Assembly (NCBI GenBank): GCA_022771265.1
Contig: JALFCG010000131.1
Location: 1 to 35,468, forward strand
Direction: 5' to 3'
Source of the DNA: Prevotella sp.
Lineage (GTDB): Bacteria > Bacteroidota > Bacteroidia > Bacteroidales > Bacteroidaceae
DNA length: 35,468 nt
The notes below the pieces were generated by a model. That model did no database searches, was not told where the DNA came from, and saw only the letters and a list, made by a program, of their open reading frames with translations. Numbering within the stretch: the stretch's first letter is position 1; each line of letters opens with the position of its first letter. This document shows positions 1-7,305 of this stretch, one piece after another. Position numbers and translations under genes: made by a program.

Positions 1-2
1 AC

Positions 3-77
3 AGCTTCAGGCGTGGCGAGAGGGTTCACGCAAGGGCGCTCATGAGAAAGGCAAACGAAAAGCAAAGGATGTATTAA
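3..77 (+). CDS. 3' end of a truncated upstream gene
   Basis: The window opens inside a reading frame that runs to a TAA at 75-77 and ends in the basic tail KANEKQRMY. Only 24 residues are visible, rich in Arg and Lys, so no family can be named. The stop lies 15 nt before the start of the next gene, which is the usual spacing here. The other two frames have no better claim, but the fragment could be chance. Confidence 0.35.
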   Translation, partial: SFRRGERVHARALMRKANEKQRMY

Positions 78-92
78 TGCGGAGGGCGAATT

Positions 93-263
93 ATGTTCAG
101 ATACACTTTAATCACAGAAGACGACAAAATATTCGAGTCAGATTCGCTGGATGTAATCTATCAGTATTTTGCAGAATATTATGCTGAGGCAGATTGTTAT
201 AAGGCGATTGTTATGGATAATGGAAAAGGCAAAGGGTGGGATGTTTTGTGCGAACCAATCTGA
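93..263 (+). CDS. small acidic protein, 56 aa, unknown
   Basis: Starts MFRYTLITEDD and ends LCEPI at a TGA. The ATG follows a GGAGGGCGAATT leader, so a weak Shine-Dalgarno (GGAGG, 9 nt upstream) may help. The pattern FRYTLITEDDK, acidic helix, then GKGKGWDV resembles the short single-domain proteins common in Bacteroidales phages. No motif points to a function. It is the last gene before the tRNA-like element. Confidence 0.65.
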   Translation: MFRYTLITEDDKIFESDSLDVIYQYFAEYYAEADCYKAIVMDNGKGKGWDVLCEPI

Positions 264-309
264 AAAGCCTTTTGATTGAGGATAGAGGCGATAGCATTTT
301 AACGAAACA

Positions 310-443
310 GGGCACGGCTCTGAGAAAGAGCGTTCGGTAGCGTGTAAGTGGCACGAGTAGCCGCATAAAGACCCCTTTGAGAGAAGGGCGGCGAAATGTG
401 TTTCTGACCCAAGCGCGCGGTGGTTCGACTCCACCCGTGCCCA
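310..443 (+). ncRNA. tRNA-like element of non-canonical length
   Basis: Seen: GGGCACG (310-316) pairs perfectly with CGTGCCC (436-442), followed by an A as discriminator. Directly before the 3' strand is a textbook T-arm: GGTGG, loop TTCGACT, CCACC (419-435). After the 5' strand is a hairpin GCTC-TGAGAAA-GAGC (317-331) in the D-arm position, then TTCGGTAGC, which resembles a D-loop. A 5-bp stem with a 7-nt loop (GTGGC/GCCGC, near 348-364) could be an anticodon-like arm but lacks U33. About 102 nt separate the acceptor 5' strand from the T-arm, too many for a normal tRNA and too few for tmRNA or a tRNA with a group I intron. CCA is not encoded. It may be a tRNA with an insertion, a degenerate tRNA or a tRNA mimic. 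Confidence 0.45.
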
Positions 444-469
444 CAAATATTTGGATAAAACATACGATT

Positions 470-655
470 ATGAAGAAGAACGAAAAAATCGTGATGGCAG
501 CCATATTGGTTGCCACTCACCTGCCATTGTCGGCAGCGGAACTGATTTGCGTTTCACGCGAATACGGGGTTGACCATCGTGAGGTCATGACTGAGGTTAT
601 GGAGATGCTGGACGCTGAGAGCCTGGCGGAAAACGACATGGAGGGCGAGCTATGA
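470..655 (+). CDS. small protein with hydrophobic N-terminus, 61 aa
   Basis: The start chosen is the ATG of MKKNEKIVMAAILVATHL, because the longer frame upstream runs through the tRNA-like element. Residues 8-23 are hydrophobic (VMAAILVATHLPLSAA), suggesting a signal peptide or weak membrane anchor with a possible cleavage site after SAA. The C-terminal half is acidic. It ends in an ATGA overlap with the next gene, so the two are probably translationally coupled. Function unknown. Confidence 0.65.
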   Translation: MKKNEKIVMAAILVATHLPLSAAELICVSREYGVDHREVMTEVMEMLDAESLAENDMEGEL

Positions 656-1032
656 AGAAGAATGGAGGGTTCAAGGTCGGAATGAGACGAGAATATTTCT
701 CGCTCGACAAGGACAACACGAAGGAGTTTGTGGCTGAGGGTCTGACCATTCAGGAAGCCCACAAGGTGCTTGGCGAGATTGCGCACGAGTACATGGCTAA
801 TGGATATGAGCCAGACGGTTGCCACCCGTATATGTTCACCCTGTGGAAGAGCGCAGGAGACCCTGAGGAGCAGGAGACGCTTGAGTTCGGCATAATTGAC
901 GAGGACGGAAATGGAATGAAAGCCATATCATACGCCATCCTGTGCAGATACATGACGGCTGAGGACACGATGAAGATAATCGAGAACATCAAGGAGAGCA
1001 TCCTCTTTGTGTCAGGACACAATAAAATTTGA
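652..1032 (+). CDS. unknown acidic protein, 126 aa
   Basis: Starts on the ATG of an ATGA overlap with the gene before it. The protein is soluble with no membrane segment. After a basic N-terminus (MKKNGGFKVGMRREY) it alternates helix and strand-like segments, with a central EFVAEGLTIQEAHKVLG helix and a C-terminal TAEDTMKIIENIKES helix. I do not recognise the family. Codon use matches its neighbours. Confidence 0.75.
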   Translation: MKKNGGFKVGMRREYFSLDKDNTKEFVAEGLTIQEAHKVLGEIAHEYMANGYEPDGCHPYMFTLWKSAGDPEEQETLEFGIIDEDGNGMKAISYAILCRYMTAEDTMKIIENIKESILFVSGHNKI

Positions 1033-1037
1033 AGATT

Positions 1038-1595
1038 ATGAAACAGAAAATTACGATTGCGGTTTACGATGGCTACTGCGATGACGACAATCAATGGGAA
1101 ATGGTCGAAAAAGAGATTGAGCACTCTGACTTGGACGTTTTGGCAAAAATCACCCGCAAGGACATACTCAAGCACCTCAGCCGGTGCATCGGCAAGATGA
1201 CTCCGGGAGGCGAGACCAAGTTCATAGATTATATGGAGATAGGCAACGTTGCCCTGTCGATGCAGTTGAGCTATCAGCTTTATTGCCTTAGGGACAACTA
1301 TCTTGGCATGAGAAGATACGGCACGTCAGAGTTTGTGCGCAAAAACGACGAACGGTACAATGAGCCAATCACTGAGAAGGAGTTTGACAAGTTGACCGAG
1401 AATGACAACTGCAGGATGGATATTTTTATTGCCATAGACGGTCATGGCTTTCAGTGTGGTGAGGTCTCTATAAAGGGTTTGGTGTCAATATTGAATGTTC
1501 TTGGCGAAAGACATCTTATATGTGATGACGGGCTTTATGACGTTAAAAGTATAGTATGGGAGGACAGCAAGGAACAAACATGTCTAACAAAATAA
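1038..1595 (+). CDS. unknown protein, 185 aa
   Basis: The ATG at 1038 (MKQKITIAVYDGYCDDD) is preferred over an upstream TTG because it has the AGATT-ATG context seen throughout the window. It lies 5 nt after the previous stop. The N-terminal strand ITIAVYDGY is followed by helical segments (LAKITRKDILKHLSRCIGKM). Later come a strand-rich part with MDIFIAIDGHGFQCGEVSIKG and an acidic end. No family recognised and no membrane segment. Confidence 0.75.
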   Translation: MKQKITIAVYDGYCDDDNQWEMVEKEIEHSDLDVLAKITRKDILKHLSRCIGKMTPGGETKFIDYMEIGNVALSMQLSYQLYCLRDNYLGMRRYGTSEFVRKNDERYNEPITEKEFDKLTENDNCRMDIFIAIDGHGFQCGEVSIKGLVSILNVLGERHLICDDGLYDVKSIVWEDSKEQTCLTK

Positions 1596-1606
1596 ATTCA
1601 GTGATT

Positions 1607-1723
1607 ATGAAGAACGAGAATTATCAGTTTGAGGACTTTGACGAGATGTTCGAGTCCGAGTGTGAAAGCATGGAGGAAAGCCTCGAAGAGGATTTCTGGG
1701 ACAATGGGCTGTCAGACCTGTAA
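1607..1723 (+). CDS. very acidic mini-protein, 38 aa
   Basis: Reads MKNENYQFEDFDEMFESE and ends DFWDNGLSDL. More than a third of its residues are Asp or Glu. The ATG sits in the usual GTGATT-ATG context 11 nt after the previous stop. The small, highly acidic composition is reminiscent of phage DNA-mimic or adaptor peptides, but that is only a resemblance. Its 3' end overlaps the next candidate gene by about 20 nt. Confidence 0.55.
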   Translation: MKNENYQFEDFDEMFESECESMEESLEEDFWDNGLSDL

Positions 1724-1925
1724 CGAGATGGAAGACAGCGCGATGTTATTCATCAAGGGGCAGCTTCGGGAAGTCGGGGCTGCCCTTTCCGATTGCCGTA
1801 CGAGATACCAGGCGGCGAAGCGGATGGGGATGACCGATGCCATGAAGGGAATTGGCATGGAGATTAGCAACTTGAAGGCGATGGCGGCAGTGCTCGCCGT
1901 GCCTGTTGTATTGGACTTGAATTAA
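1704..1925 (+). CDS. helical protein, 73 aa, unknown
   Basis: Two starts are possible: 1704 (MGCQTCNEMEDSAM, with a CxxC) or 1728 (MEDSAMLFIKGQL), just after the upstream stop. A longer frame from 1629 is rejected because it would overlap the acidic gene fully. The body is helical: LREVGAALSDCRTRYQAAKRMG, then GIGMEISNLKAMAAVLAVPVV. No family recognised. Confidence 0.55.
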   Translation: MGCQTCNEMEDSAMLFIKGQLREVGAALSDCRTRYQAAKRMGMTDAMKGIGMEISNLKAMAAVLAVPVVLDLN

Positions 1926-1937
1926 AAACAAATTTGC

Positions 1938-2291
1938 ATGAAAAAGATTATTTTGTTTGCGGTCGTGATTATGGCTTACGTTGCCGTCTGCGACTGCGCG
2001 GTGAAAGAGAGTGAGATGAGGATGGGAGTAATGGACTTGCGTGACGATGCGGTCACAGTTGACACATCGACTGTCGAGTACAGGAACACCGCCGGGCTGT
2101 TCTACCTTTGCGTGACGTCAGACCTTCTCGGGGCGATGCCGTACGAGATTGCGGAGATTGCCGTGAAGGAAGTGCCGACGATAGGCGAGATGGAGCGTGT
2201 GATATACTGGGCGATGGAGGACGACTGCTTCTACGACACGCTTGGCGAGACTGACGAGTACTGCGATTGGGTTGAAATGAAGGAGGACTGA
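1938..2291 (+). CDS. exported or membrane-anchored protein, 117 aa
   Basis: Begins MKKIILFAVVIMAYVAVCDCA: two lysines, a hydrophobic run at residues 4-17 and cysteines at 18 and 20. This is a signal peptide or possible lipoprotein signal (VAVC is a poor lipobox). The mature part is acidic and contains WAMEDDCFYDTLGETDEYCDW. Function unknown. It precedes a second small membrane protein and may be part of an envelope-directed set. Confidence 0.7.
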   Translation: MKKIILFAVVIMAYVAVCDCAVKESEMRMGVMDLRDDAVTVDTSTVEYRNTAGLFYLCVTSDLLGAMPYEIAEIAVKEVPTIGEMERVIYWAMEDDCFYDTLGETDEYCDWVEMKED

Positions 2292-2294
2292 TTT

Positions 2295-2393
2295 ATGGCT
2301 GAGCTTTACATATTCGCGCTTGTGGCATATATCATCTACAAGTCAATCGACAAGGAGGCGTTAAAGGAGAAAATAAAGAACTTGGAGGAATAG
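2295..2393 (+). CDS. single-pass membrane mini-protein, 32 aa
   Basis: Reads MAELYIFALVAYIIYKSID with residues 4-15 hydrophobic, then a charged helical tail KEALKEKIKNLEE, and stops at TAG. It starts 3 nt after the previous stop with ATTT-ATG. The size and layout are typical of small phage membrane peptides such as lysis or exclusion factors, but nothing specific identifies it. Confidence 0.6.
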   Translation: MAELYIFALVAYIIYKSIDKEALKEKIKNLEE

Positions 2394-2396
2394 GAC

Positions 2397-2645
2397 GTGG
2401 AAGATACGGTTTACATATTTGACTACGTGAGCGCCATTGTTTACGCCGTGAAACTCACAGAGGAGGAGAAGGCGCAAGCTGATTACATGGAAGAGGAGCT
2501 TGACGAGGACTTCTCCTGTTTTGTGGAGGGCGTGCTGATGGAAAGGCTCGGTCTTAATTCGGACGACTGCAACTGGATGGTCACGGAAAGGCGAGAGGTT
2601 GTTTTTGTGAACGGAAACGAAGAAAAAGTCGTGAAAATATTTTAA
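2397..2645 (+). CDS. unknown acidic protein, 82 aa, GTG start
   Basis: The only in-frame start near the upstream stop is GTG at 2397, 3 nt after the TAG of the membrane mini-protein. It contains VYIFDYVSAIVYAVKL, an acidic helix around EEEKAQADYMEEEL, and ends with a strand-like REVVFVNGNEEKVVKIF. It could be a small alpha/beta domain. No family recognised. Confidence 0.65.
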   Translation: MEDTVYIFDYVSAIVYAVKLTEEEKAQADYMEEELDEDFSCFVEGVLMERLGLNSDDCNWMVTERREVVFVNGNEEKVVKIF

Positions 2646-2666
2646 CAATCTAAAAAACTTTGAATT

Positions 2667-3290
2667 ATGAAAGCAAATGAATTTGTGGCTGGCTATTTCG
2701 CATCAGCCAAGAACGAGAGTGAAGTTAAGGCTCTTTGGAGCGAGTTGATGAACGTTTCAGTCGACGCCATGAACAAGCGCGTTGACGAGTTTAAGAACCC
2801 CGGCAAGGCACTCCTGAAGGCTGCCGCGAAGAAAGCCGGGCAGGAGAAGGCTGTAGAGACCGCCTTGACGAGCGGCAAGCTCGTTGTTGGCGGAGTGCCG
2901 AAAAAGACCGCCGACCTTGCGGAGGAAAAAATCGACTCACGCAGGAACAAGAAGGCGGCAAAGGAGAAGACTGCTGATGAAAAGGAGGAGAAGAAAATCG
3001 AGGTTAAGGCTGAGAAGCGAAAGGCTAACGCCAAGGGTGCCGAGACCAAGGAGGCGTATTCCATGAAGGTCGTGAAGCTGACGGCTGCGGAGAGAAACGC
3101 CGTGAAAAAGGCAAATCTTCAGTTTGTGGACTACTCAGACAAGGCGTTTGCCTTCATCGGTGACACAAAACCTGTTGCCGATATTATGCGGAAGCTCAAC
3201 GGACGCTTCAACCACGGCTTGTCTTGTGGAGCCGGATGGGTGTTCGCCAAGGCTAACAAGGATGCCGTGTTCAAGTCACTCGGCGTGTAA
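2667..3290 (+). CDS. basic protein with Lys/Glu linker and C-terminal GWVF domain, 207 aa
   Basis: Three parts are visible. Residues 1-75 are helical (FVAGYFASAKNESEVKALW). Residues 80-130 are a low-complexity Lys/Glu/Ala linker (KEKTADEKEEKKIEVKAEK). Residues 135-207 form a folded domain containing FAFIGDTKPVADIMRKLNG, RFNHGLSCGAGWVFAKA and a final VFKSLGV. The last element (GRFN..L.CG.GWVF.K) recurs at the C-terminus of many phage and mobile-element proteins of Bacteroidota; its role is not known to me. The charged linker suggests nucleic-acid or partner binding, which is inference. Confidence 0.75.
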   Translation: MKANEFVAGYFASAKNESEVKALWSELMNVSVDAMNKRVDEFKNPGKALLKAAAKKAGQEKAVETALTSGKLVVGGVPKKTADLAEEKIDSRRNKKAAKEKTADEKEEKKIEVKAEKRKANAKGAETKEAYSMKVVKLTAAERNAVKKANLQFVDYSDKAFAFIGDTKPVADIMRKLNGRFNHGLSCGAGWVFAKANKDAVFKSLGV

Positions 3291-3332
3291 TTGGAATGGA
3301 ACTGGTTTGATAACTATATAAATAAAACAAAT

Positions 3333-3527
3333 ATGAGAGCAAGGATAAAGACAATAAACGACAACGGTACGTTCAGGGAAGTGAAGGGCTGCAACGGCGC
3401 GATATGGAAGGACTTCGGGGTCAAGGTTTCATCATCAGGGTCTATGGCGAGCATACATCGCGCCATCGGACGTAAGATGAGGTGCGACAGAAGGAGCTAC
3501 GATTTTCAGAAGGCGGTTGTTTGTTAA
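3333..3527 (+). CDS. small basic protein, 64 aa
   Basis: The ATG at 3333 follows AAATAAAACAAAT, the usual leader, and is preferred over a TTG at 3291 abutting the previous stop. The protein (MRARIKTINDNGTFREV onward) has strand-like segments, WKDFGVKVSSSGSMASIHRA, and a basic end RKMRCDRRSYDFQK. The net charge is strongly positive, so nucleic-acid binding is possible. An 83-nt AT-rich gap follows. Confidence 0.6.
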   Translation: MRARIKTINDNGTFREVKGCNGAIWKDFGVKVSSSGSMASIHRAIGRKMRCDRRSYDFQKAVVC

Positions 3528-3610
3528 ATTGAGTTAATTTGAATTGATTAATAAAACGATTAACGAACAACCTGTCTATTAATGTTTGAAAAGTAATAAA
3601 GCAAAGAATC

Positions 3611-4324
3611 ATGAATAAGAAAATATTTGACAGCATGGAGGAGCTGAAGGATGAGTTGGGCTACAACTGCAAATGGGTCAACTATGACTTTGAGTGCGAC
3701 AAGGACTACCTCCAGGAATATGAAGGTGAATTTATATGGCTTCTTGGCGAGTGCGGAACTTACATCATGCCGATTGCTGTGGGACATATCGAGAAAGCTC
3801 TCAATCATGAAGGTTACAGATATTCGTTGGCTCAGAAATCTACCATGGCGGACAGCTGTCTGGCTATGACGCATTACAAGTTCATTCACTTCAAGGATGA
3901 CGGCAGCTATGTCTTCATAACCCCGGAGAAGGCTGCCGAGCTGTGGGAAAAGAACAAGGAAGAGGCTGTAGGAAACTTCAAGGAGAAGAACGGCTTCGGT
4001 CTCCCGACAGACAGGAAGATAAGTGTCAGGTTCAGTTGTGACTGGCGTTATGTCCTTGAGCAACTGAGATATGCGAGGGAGCATGGCGACGACTCACTGA
4101 TGAATTGCCTCAAGCGTTCAAGACATTGCCTCAAGCTCGCCAAAGATCACGAGATGGTAATAAGCAGTGATTTCTGCGCCCGCTCCTTCCAGTTTGCCGA
4201 CGTGGTTAACGGAAGGGTGGTCATGAACGGTGGTATAATCTTCCACGGCTATCCAGAGGAGGGCTACAAACAGAACGGCTCCGTTCAGCTCACGCCTTCA
4301 TACGGATGGCAGATACACACTTAG
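3611..4324 (+). CDS. DUF4120-like protein, 237 aa
   Basis: The C-terminal third carries SDFCARSFQFADVV, NGGIIFHG and the ending TPSYGWQIHT. I associate this signature with DUF4120, a family of unknown function found in Bacteroidota genomes, plasmids and phages. The N-terminal 130 residues (MNKKIFDSMEELKDELGYN onward) are a separate acidic part with VFITPEKAAELWEKNKEEA. No membrane segment. It stands alone between two AT-rich gaps. The family assignment is from memory of the motif and moderately sure. Confidence 0.7.
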   Translation: MNKKIFDSMEELKDELGYNCKWVNYDFECDKDYLQEYEGEFIWLLGECGTYIMPIAVGHIEKALNHEGYRYSLAQKSTMADSCLAMTHYKFIHFKDDGSYVFITPEKAAELWEKNKEEAVGNFKEKNGFGLPTDRKISVRFSCDWRYVLEQLRYAREHGDDSLMNCLKRSRHCLKLAKDHEMVISSDFCARSFQFADVVNGRVVMNGGIIFHGYPEEGYKQNGSVQLTPSYGWQIHT

Positions 4325-4358
4325 AAGTAATTTGTGTATAATAACGAAATTAAATAAT

Positions 4359-5042
4359 ATGAAAAACGGGAATTGCATTTATGAGGTCATTAAGACATTG
4401 ACTTCAGACCAAAAACTTCGCTTTTATCTTTTCAATGAGTATGGGCATGATGCTGCTGATGCCTATAAGTTCATTACTGAAAAGGCTCCCGAAGCACCTG
4501 TCAATCCTCAGACACCTCGACCTGATGGTGTTTACTACATTTACACAGATGGAACGTCTGAGCTGTTCGACTATCAGTTGAAGAACGAGCCACGGAAAGA
4601 TGTCGCCAGGATTGGTGTTGTCATGGGACAGCATAGCCTTGCTGTAAACATGAATGATTTTGGTTCATGCAGCTTGACCAACAATGAGGACAACACTGAG
4701 TATGACGGATATATCATAGAATTTGATGATGCCGTTGCAGACTGGAATGGTCGTTCAAATACTGGGCATATATTGGAAATCGGGACAAACATTGCACTTG
4801 ATGAGAATGAGTGGATACCTTCGGTTGCCGAACTTTACCTCATCTATCTCAATAAACGCTCCATCAATGCTGCCATTGAGCTTAGCGGCGGCAGCCGCAT
4901 AAAAGATGGCTGGTATTGGAGCAGTACAGAGCTCTCGGCGACGCACGCGTGGTTCTTGGACTTCATAGATGGCGACCTCAGCAACTGGTACGGTAAGGTT
5001 CATGACAGCTTCTACGTGTGTACCGTTTCAGCATTTGATTAA
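4359..5042 (+). CDS. FISUMP/DUF1566-type protein with C-type-lectin-like C-terminus, 227 aa
   Basis: The start at 4359 (MKNGNCIYEVIKTL) fits the TAAATAAT-ATG context. Residues 1-55 are a helical N-terminal part. From about residue 60 (DGVYYIYTDGTSE) the protein follows the FISUMP/DUF1566 layout, with EWIPSVAELYLIY (normally RMPT.AE) and then DGWYWSSTELSATHAWFLDF, the YWSS signature of the C-type-lectin fold. The last 45 residues match the place of DGR variable regions. Several variable-looking codons end in C (CTC AGC AAC, GAC AGC TTC TAC), as expected if AAC codons were mutated at A. No template repeat is seen in the window. Likely role, by analogy, is ligand binding on virion or cell surface. 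Confidence 0.7.
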   Translation: MKNGNCIYEVIKTLTSDQKLRFYLFNEYGHDAADAYKFITEKAPEAPVNPQTPRPDGVYYIYTDGTSELFDYQLKNEPRKDVARIGVVMGQHSLAVNMNDFGSCSLTNNEDNTEYDGYIIEFDDAVADWNGRSNTGHILEIGTNIALDENEWIPSVAELYLIYLNKRSINAAIELSGGSRIKDGWYWSSTELSATHAWFLDFIDGDLSNWYGKVHDSFYVCTVSAFD

Positions 5043-5069
5043 AACGAGACAAACAAAAACATCATCATT

Positions 5070-6251
5070 ATGGAGAATAATTTGATAGCGTCCAAGGAGA
5101 TAGGCGATTATAGGATAAAGGTTTACACTGACCCATGTCCTATATGTCCTACAAGTTGGAATTTGATGGGAATATTCCTGTGGAACTACAGTGACGGAGG
5201 CGGTCTCAGCAGAAATTGCAGTTGGGAAGAGGCGTTCGGCAAAAACGCCTATTTGAGAGATTGCAGTATCAATTATGCCTTGAGATGCTTGATACTTGAA
5301 AATGCCGACCGCAAGAAAATCATCAAGGCGCTGAAAGGCAAAAAGGGCGAGAAATTCTTCGACATGAAGTTGGTTTATTGTCCAAACTCCCATTGTTGGG
5401 AGTTGCTTTCAAATACAGCCAAGCCCGATGTGCAGCATTATGTTCTCGGTGAATTTAAGCCTGAAGAACTTGAAGATGGCTATATATTTGAGCAATTAGC
5501 GAATGTTCTGAAGAAGGACGAGCTTGTGCAGGTTGTGGAAAAATACGCTGAGAACATAGCCTTGATTGAATGGTCGTCCACCGGTTATTCTCAGGGTGAT
5601 TATGTCGAGGGAATTGCTTACTGCGACAAGGAACGCTTCGACAAAATGGGCTTTGAGCCAGACGGGGACTGGAAGGAGAAGGCTAAGAGCATGATGCTTG
5701 GTGAGTCCGAGACTATCGGTAACTGGATGTGGGGCAATGTTTATATGTATGATCTTGATAAAAAGGTCGAGTTCACAAAACATTACAAGGACGGCAGACC
5801 TGACGAGGACGGCTTTGAATGGGAGGAAGTCAATTCTTGCGGCGGGTACTATCGTGACTCCCCCTACGACCTTATCGAGGAAGTTGCCAAAGATTATAAA
5901 CTTACAGAAGAATCAGACACGACTCAGATGCCATCAGTGAAAGACCTGAAAGTGGTGTACGGAAATGAACACCAAGGTGTTCCGAACATCCTGTGGTCTT
6001 ACGAATGTGACGGCATTGACTTGTTCTTCATCGGTGAGGATGGCAAGGTGGAGTATGTTTTCGACCACGGAAGCATTGATGATTTTGTTGGCGTTCCAGG
6101 AAACTTCGCTGTAAGGTCTGAGGATTACGACTATGCTTTGGCGTACAACGATGCCTTTAACAAGTATTGGTCGATGGGCGACGATTGCCCCTACGACTGC
6201 TTTGACGACTACATCTCAGAACACCCGATAAACAAAGCAACGGATATGTAA
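5070..6251 (+). CDS. large acidic protein, 393 aa, unknown
   Basis: No membrane segment. The N-terminal domain (about 1-120) has IKVYTDPCPICPTSWNLMG and then LWNYSDGGG. A middle domain (about 155-265) has IALIEWSSTGYSQGDYVEG, later GNWMWGNVYMYDLDKK and CGGYYRD, a pattern I have seen in large phages under no known function. The C-terminal domain (about 290-393) is strand-rich, with YECDGIDLFFIGEDGKVEY. The CPxCP pair near residue 23 could bind metal, although a partner pair is not obvious. It could be a multi-domain scaffold or adaptor. Confidence 0.75.
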   Translation: MENNLIASKEIGDYRIKVYTDPCPICPTSWNLMGIFLWNYSDGGGLSRNCSWEEAFGKNAYLRDCSINYALRCLILENADRKKIIKALKGKKGEKFFDMKLVYCPNSHCWELLSNTAKPDVQHYVLGEFKPEELEDGYIFEQLANVLKKDELVQVVEKYAENIALIEWSSTGYSQGDYVEGIAYCDKERFDKMGFEPDGDWKEKAKSMMLGESETIGNWMWGNVYMYDLDKKVEFTKHYKDGRPDEDGFEWEEVNSCGGYYRDSPYDLIEEVAKDYKLTEESDTTQMPSVKDLKVVYGNEHQGVPNILWSYECDGIDLFFIGEDGKVEYVFDHGSIDDFVGVPGNFAVRSEDYDYALAYNDAFNKYWSMGDDCPYDCFDDYISEHPINKATDM

Positions 6252-6279
6252 AGTTAAATTTGATGTTAAATTAATAGTT

Positions 6280-6582
6280 ATGCTGGTATATCAAGATACT
6301 TACAAAATCCCTGTATGGGCAGCGTCTTACCTTGCCTATGGAGACAGGGACGTGCTGTCCGACGAGGATGTTGAAATTGCCGATAAATGGTATAGTGAAC
6401 ATTTTCCTCACGGTTGCCTTTTTGACTTTAAGGGCGACGACAACGAGCCTTACTTCAGCAGATATCCCGCTTTTGGTGAAAGGAACAAAAACGCCCTGCC
6501 TAATCGGGGTGAGTATCCGTTTCTTGCATGCGATGTCATTGATGTGGATGCTTATGTCGATGACAGTACAATTAATGACTAA
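6280..6582 (+). CDS. small phage protein, 100 aa
   Basis: Reads MLVYQDTYKIPVWAASYL, then AYGDRDVLSDEDVEIADKW and, near the end, FLACDVIDVDAYVDD. The layout 'IP.W...YL.YGD...L.DED...D.W....P.....' followed by a PAFGE-like turn recurs in short proteins from Bacteroidales phages and mobile elements, without a known activity. It starts after TTAATAGTT-ATG. An overlapping long frame (from 6332) is a shadow of this gene and the next. Confidence 0.7.
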   Translation: MLVYQDTYKIPVWAASYLAYGDRDVLSDEDVEIADKWYSEHFPHGCLFDFKGDDNEPYFSRYPAFGERNKNALPNRGEYPFLACDVIDVDAYVDDSTIND

Positions 6583-6592
6583 AATTAAAATT

Positions 6593-7303
6593 ATGGCTAA
6601 ACGAAAGAAGAACCCGGCGATAATCACAAAGGCGGATTATTCCTGCTATGTGATTTACGAGTTGAGGTGCGGTTACGGCTACCACAAGTTCAAGGACATG
6701 ATGTCGGTTGCCAGGGAAGACCTCAATCTCAGAAAAAGCCGAACCCAGAAACTGAGACGTACCGAGTACAACAAAATCGGCGATGAGGACTTTTCATCAA
6801 TTAAGTATGTCGGTGAAATGACGCTGAAGAACGTGGTTGACCATATCGACAGGGTTTGTTACAGCGAATCCTGTGACACTATGGGCATGCTAACGGAGCA
6901 TGGTTACATGTACGCAGTCAGTTTTGATAGCTGGTCGCAAAATGAGTGCAACCGTTCATTTACCCAAGATGAACTTAAGAGTGCCTTGCGTGATATGTAT
7001 GACAAAAGCATTTATCTCAACCAATGGGTTATCAACAGGAACATATATGTCAACGTAAGCGTCAGTGATAAAAGGATCGGTGAGGCGTTGAAGAGCATTA
7101 CGGGAAAGGAATGGGGCGAGCTTGATGACGCTGAGCGGAAAAAATTTAGCGGTCAGTTTGAATTGCTGCATAACGCTTACGACAAGCTTTACCGTTATCT
7201 GAAGAGCATTGTCGGTAACCCCACCAAGATGCCGTCAGACAAGGAGCTTGAAGTGGATTTTAGGCAGACTTGCATAGATTTTAACGAACATCAAAACATT
7301 TGA
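6593..7303 (+). CDS. basic protein, 236 aa, unknown
   Basis: The start at 6593 (MAKRKKNPAIITKADYSCY) follows AAATTAAAATT-ATG. The longer frame upstream is read through the previous gene and is rejected. The N-terminus is basic (KRKK, later RKSRTQKLRRTEYNK), suggesting nucleic-acid contact. The middle holds VGEMTLKNVVDHIDRVCYS and the end is helical (YDKLYRYLKSIVGNPTKMP). The next ATG lies 2 nt after its stop, implying coupled translation. Family unknown. Confidence 0.7.
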   Translation: MAKRKKNPAIITKADYSCYVIYELRCGYGYHKFKDMMSVAREDLNLRKSRTQKLRRTEYNKIGDEDFSSIKYVGEMTLKNVVDHIDRVCYSESCDTMGMLTEHGYMYAVSFDSWSQNECNRSFTQDELKSALRDMYDKSIYLNQWVINRNIYVNVSVSDKRIGEALKSITGKEWGELDDAERKKFSGQFELLHNAYDKLYRYLKSIVGNPTKMPSDKELEVDFRQTCIDFNEHQNI

Positions 7304-7305
7304 GT

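Noticed and set aside
310..443. tmRNA
   Set aside because: The acceptor and T-arm fit, but the element is far too short and has no tag-peptide frame.
138..520. Minus-strand frames across the tRNA-like element
   Set aside because: They are shadows of the structured RNA (translated T-arm antisense such as GVEPP) and have no start context.
2884..3066. Arg-rich 60-codon frame
   Set aside because: It is the out-of-frame reading of the Lys/Glu linker of the 207-aa gene.
6332..6592. N-terminal extension of the 236-aa protein
   Set aside because: It lies wholly within the 100-aa gene in another frame. The ATG at 6593 has the normal leader.
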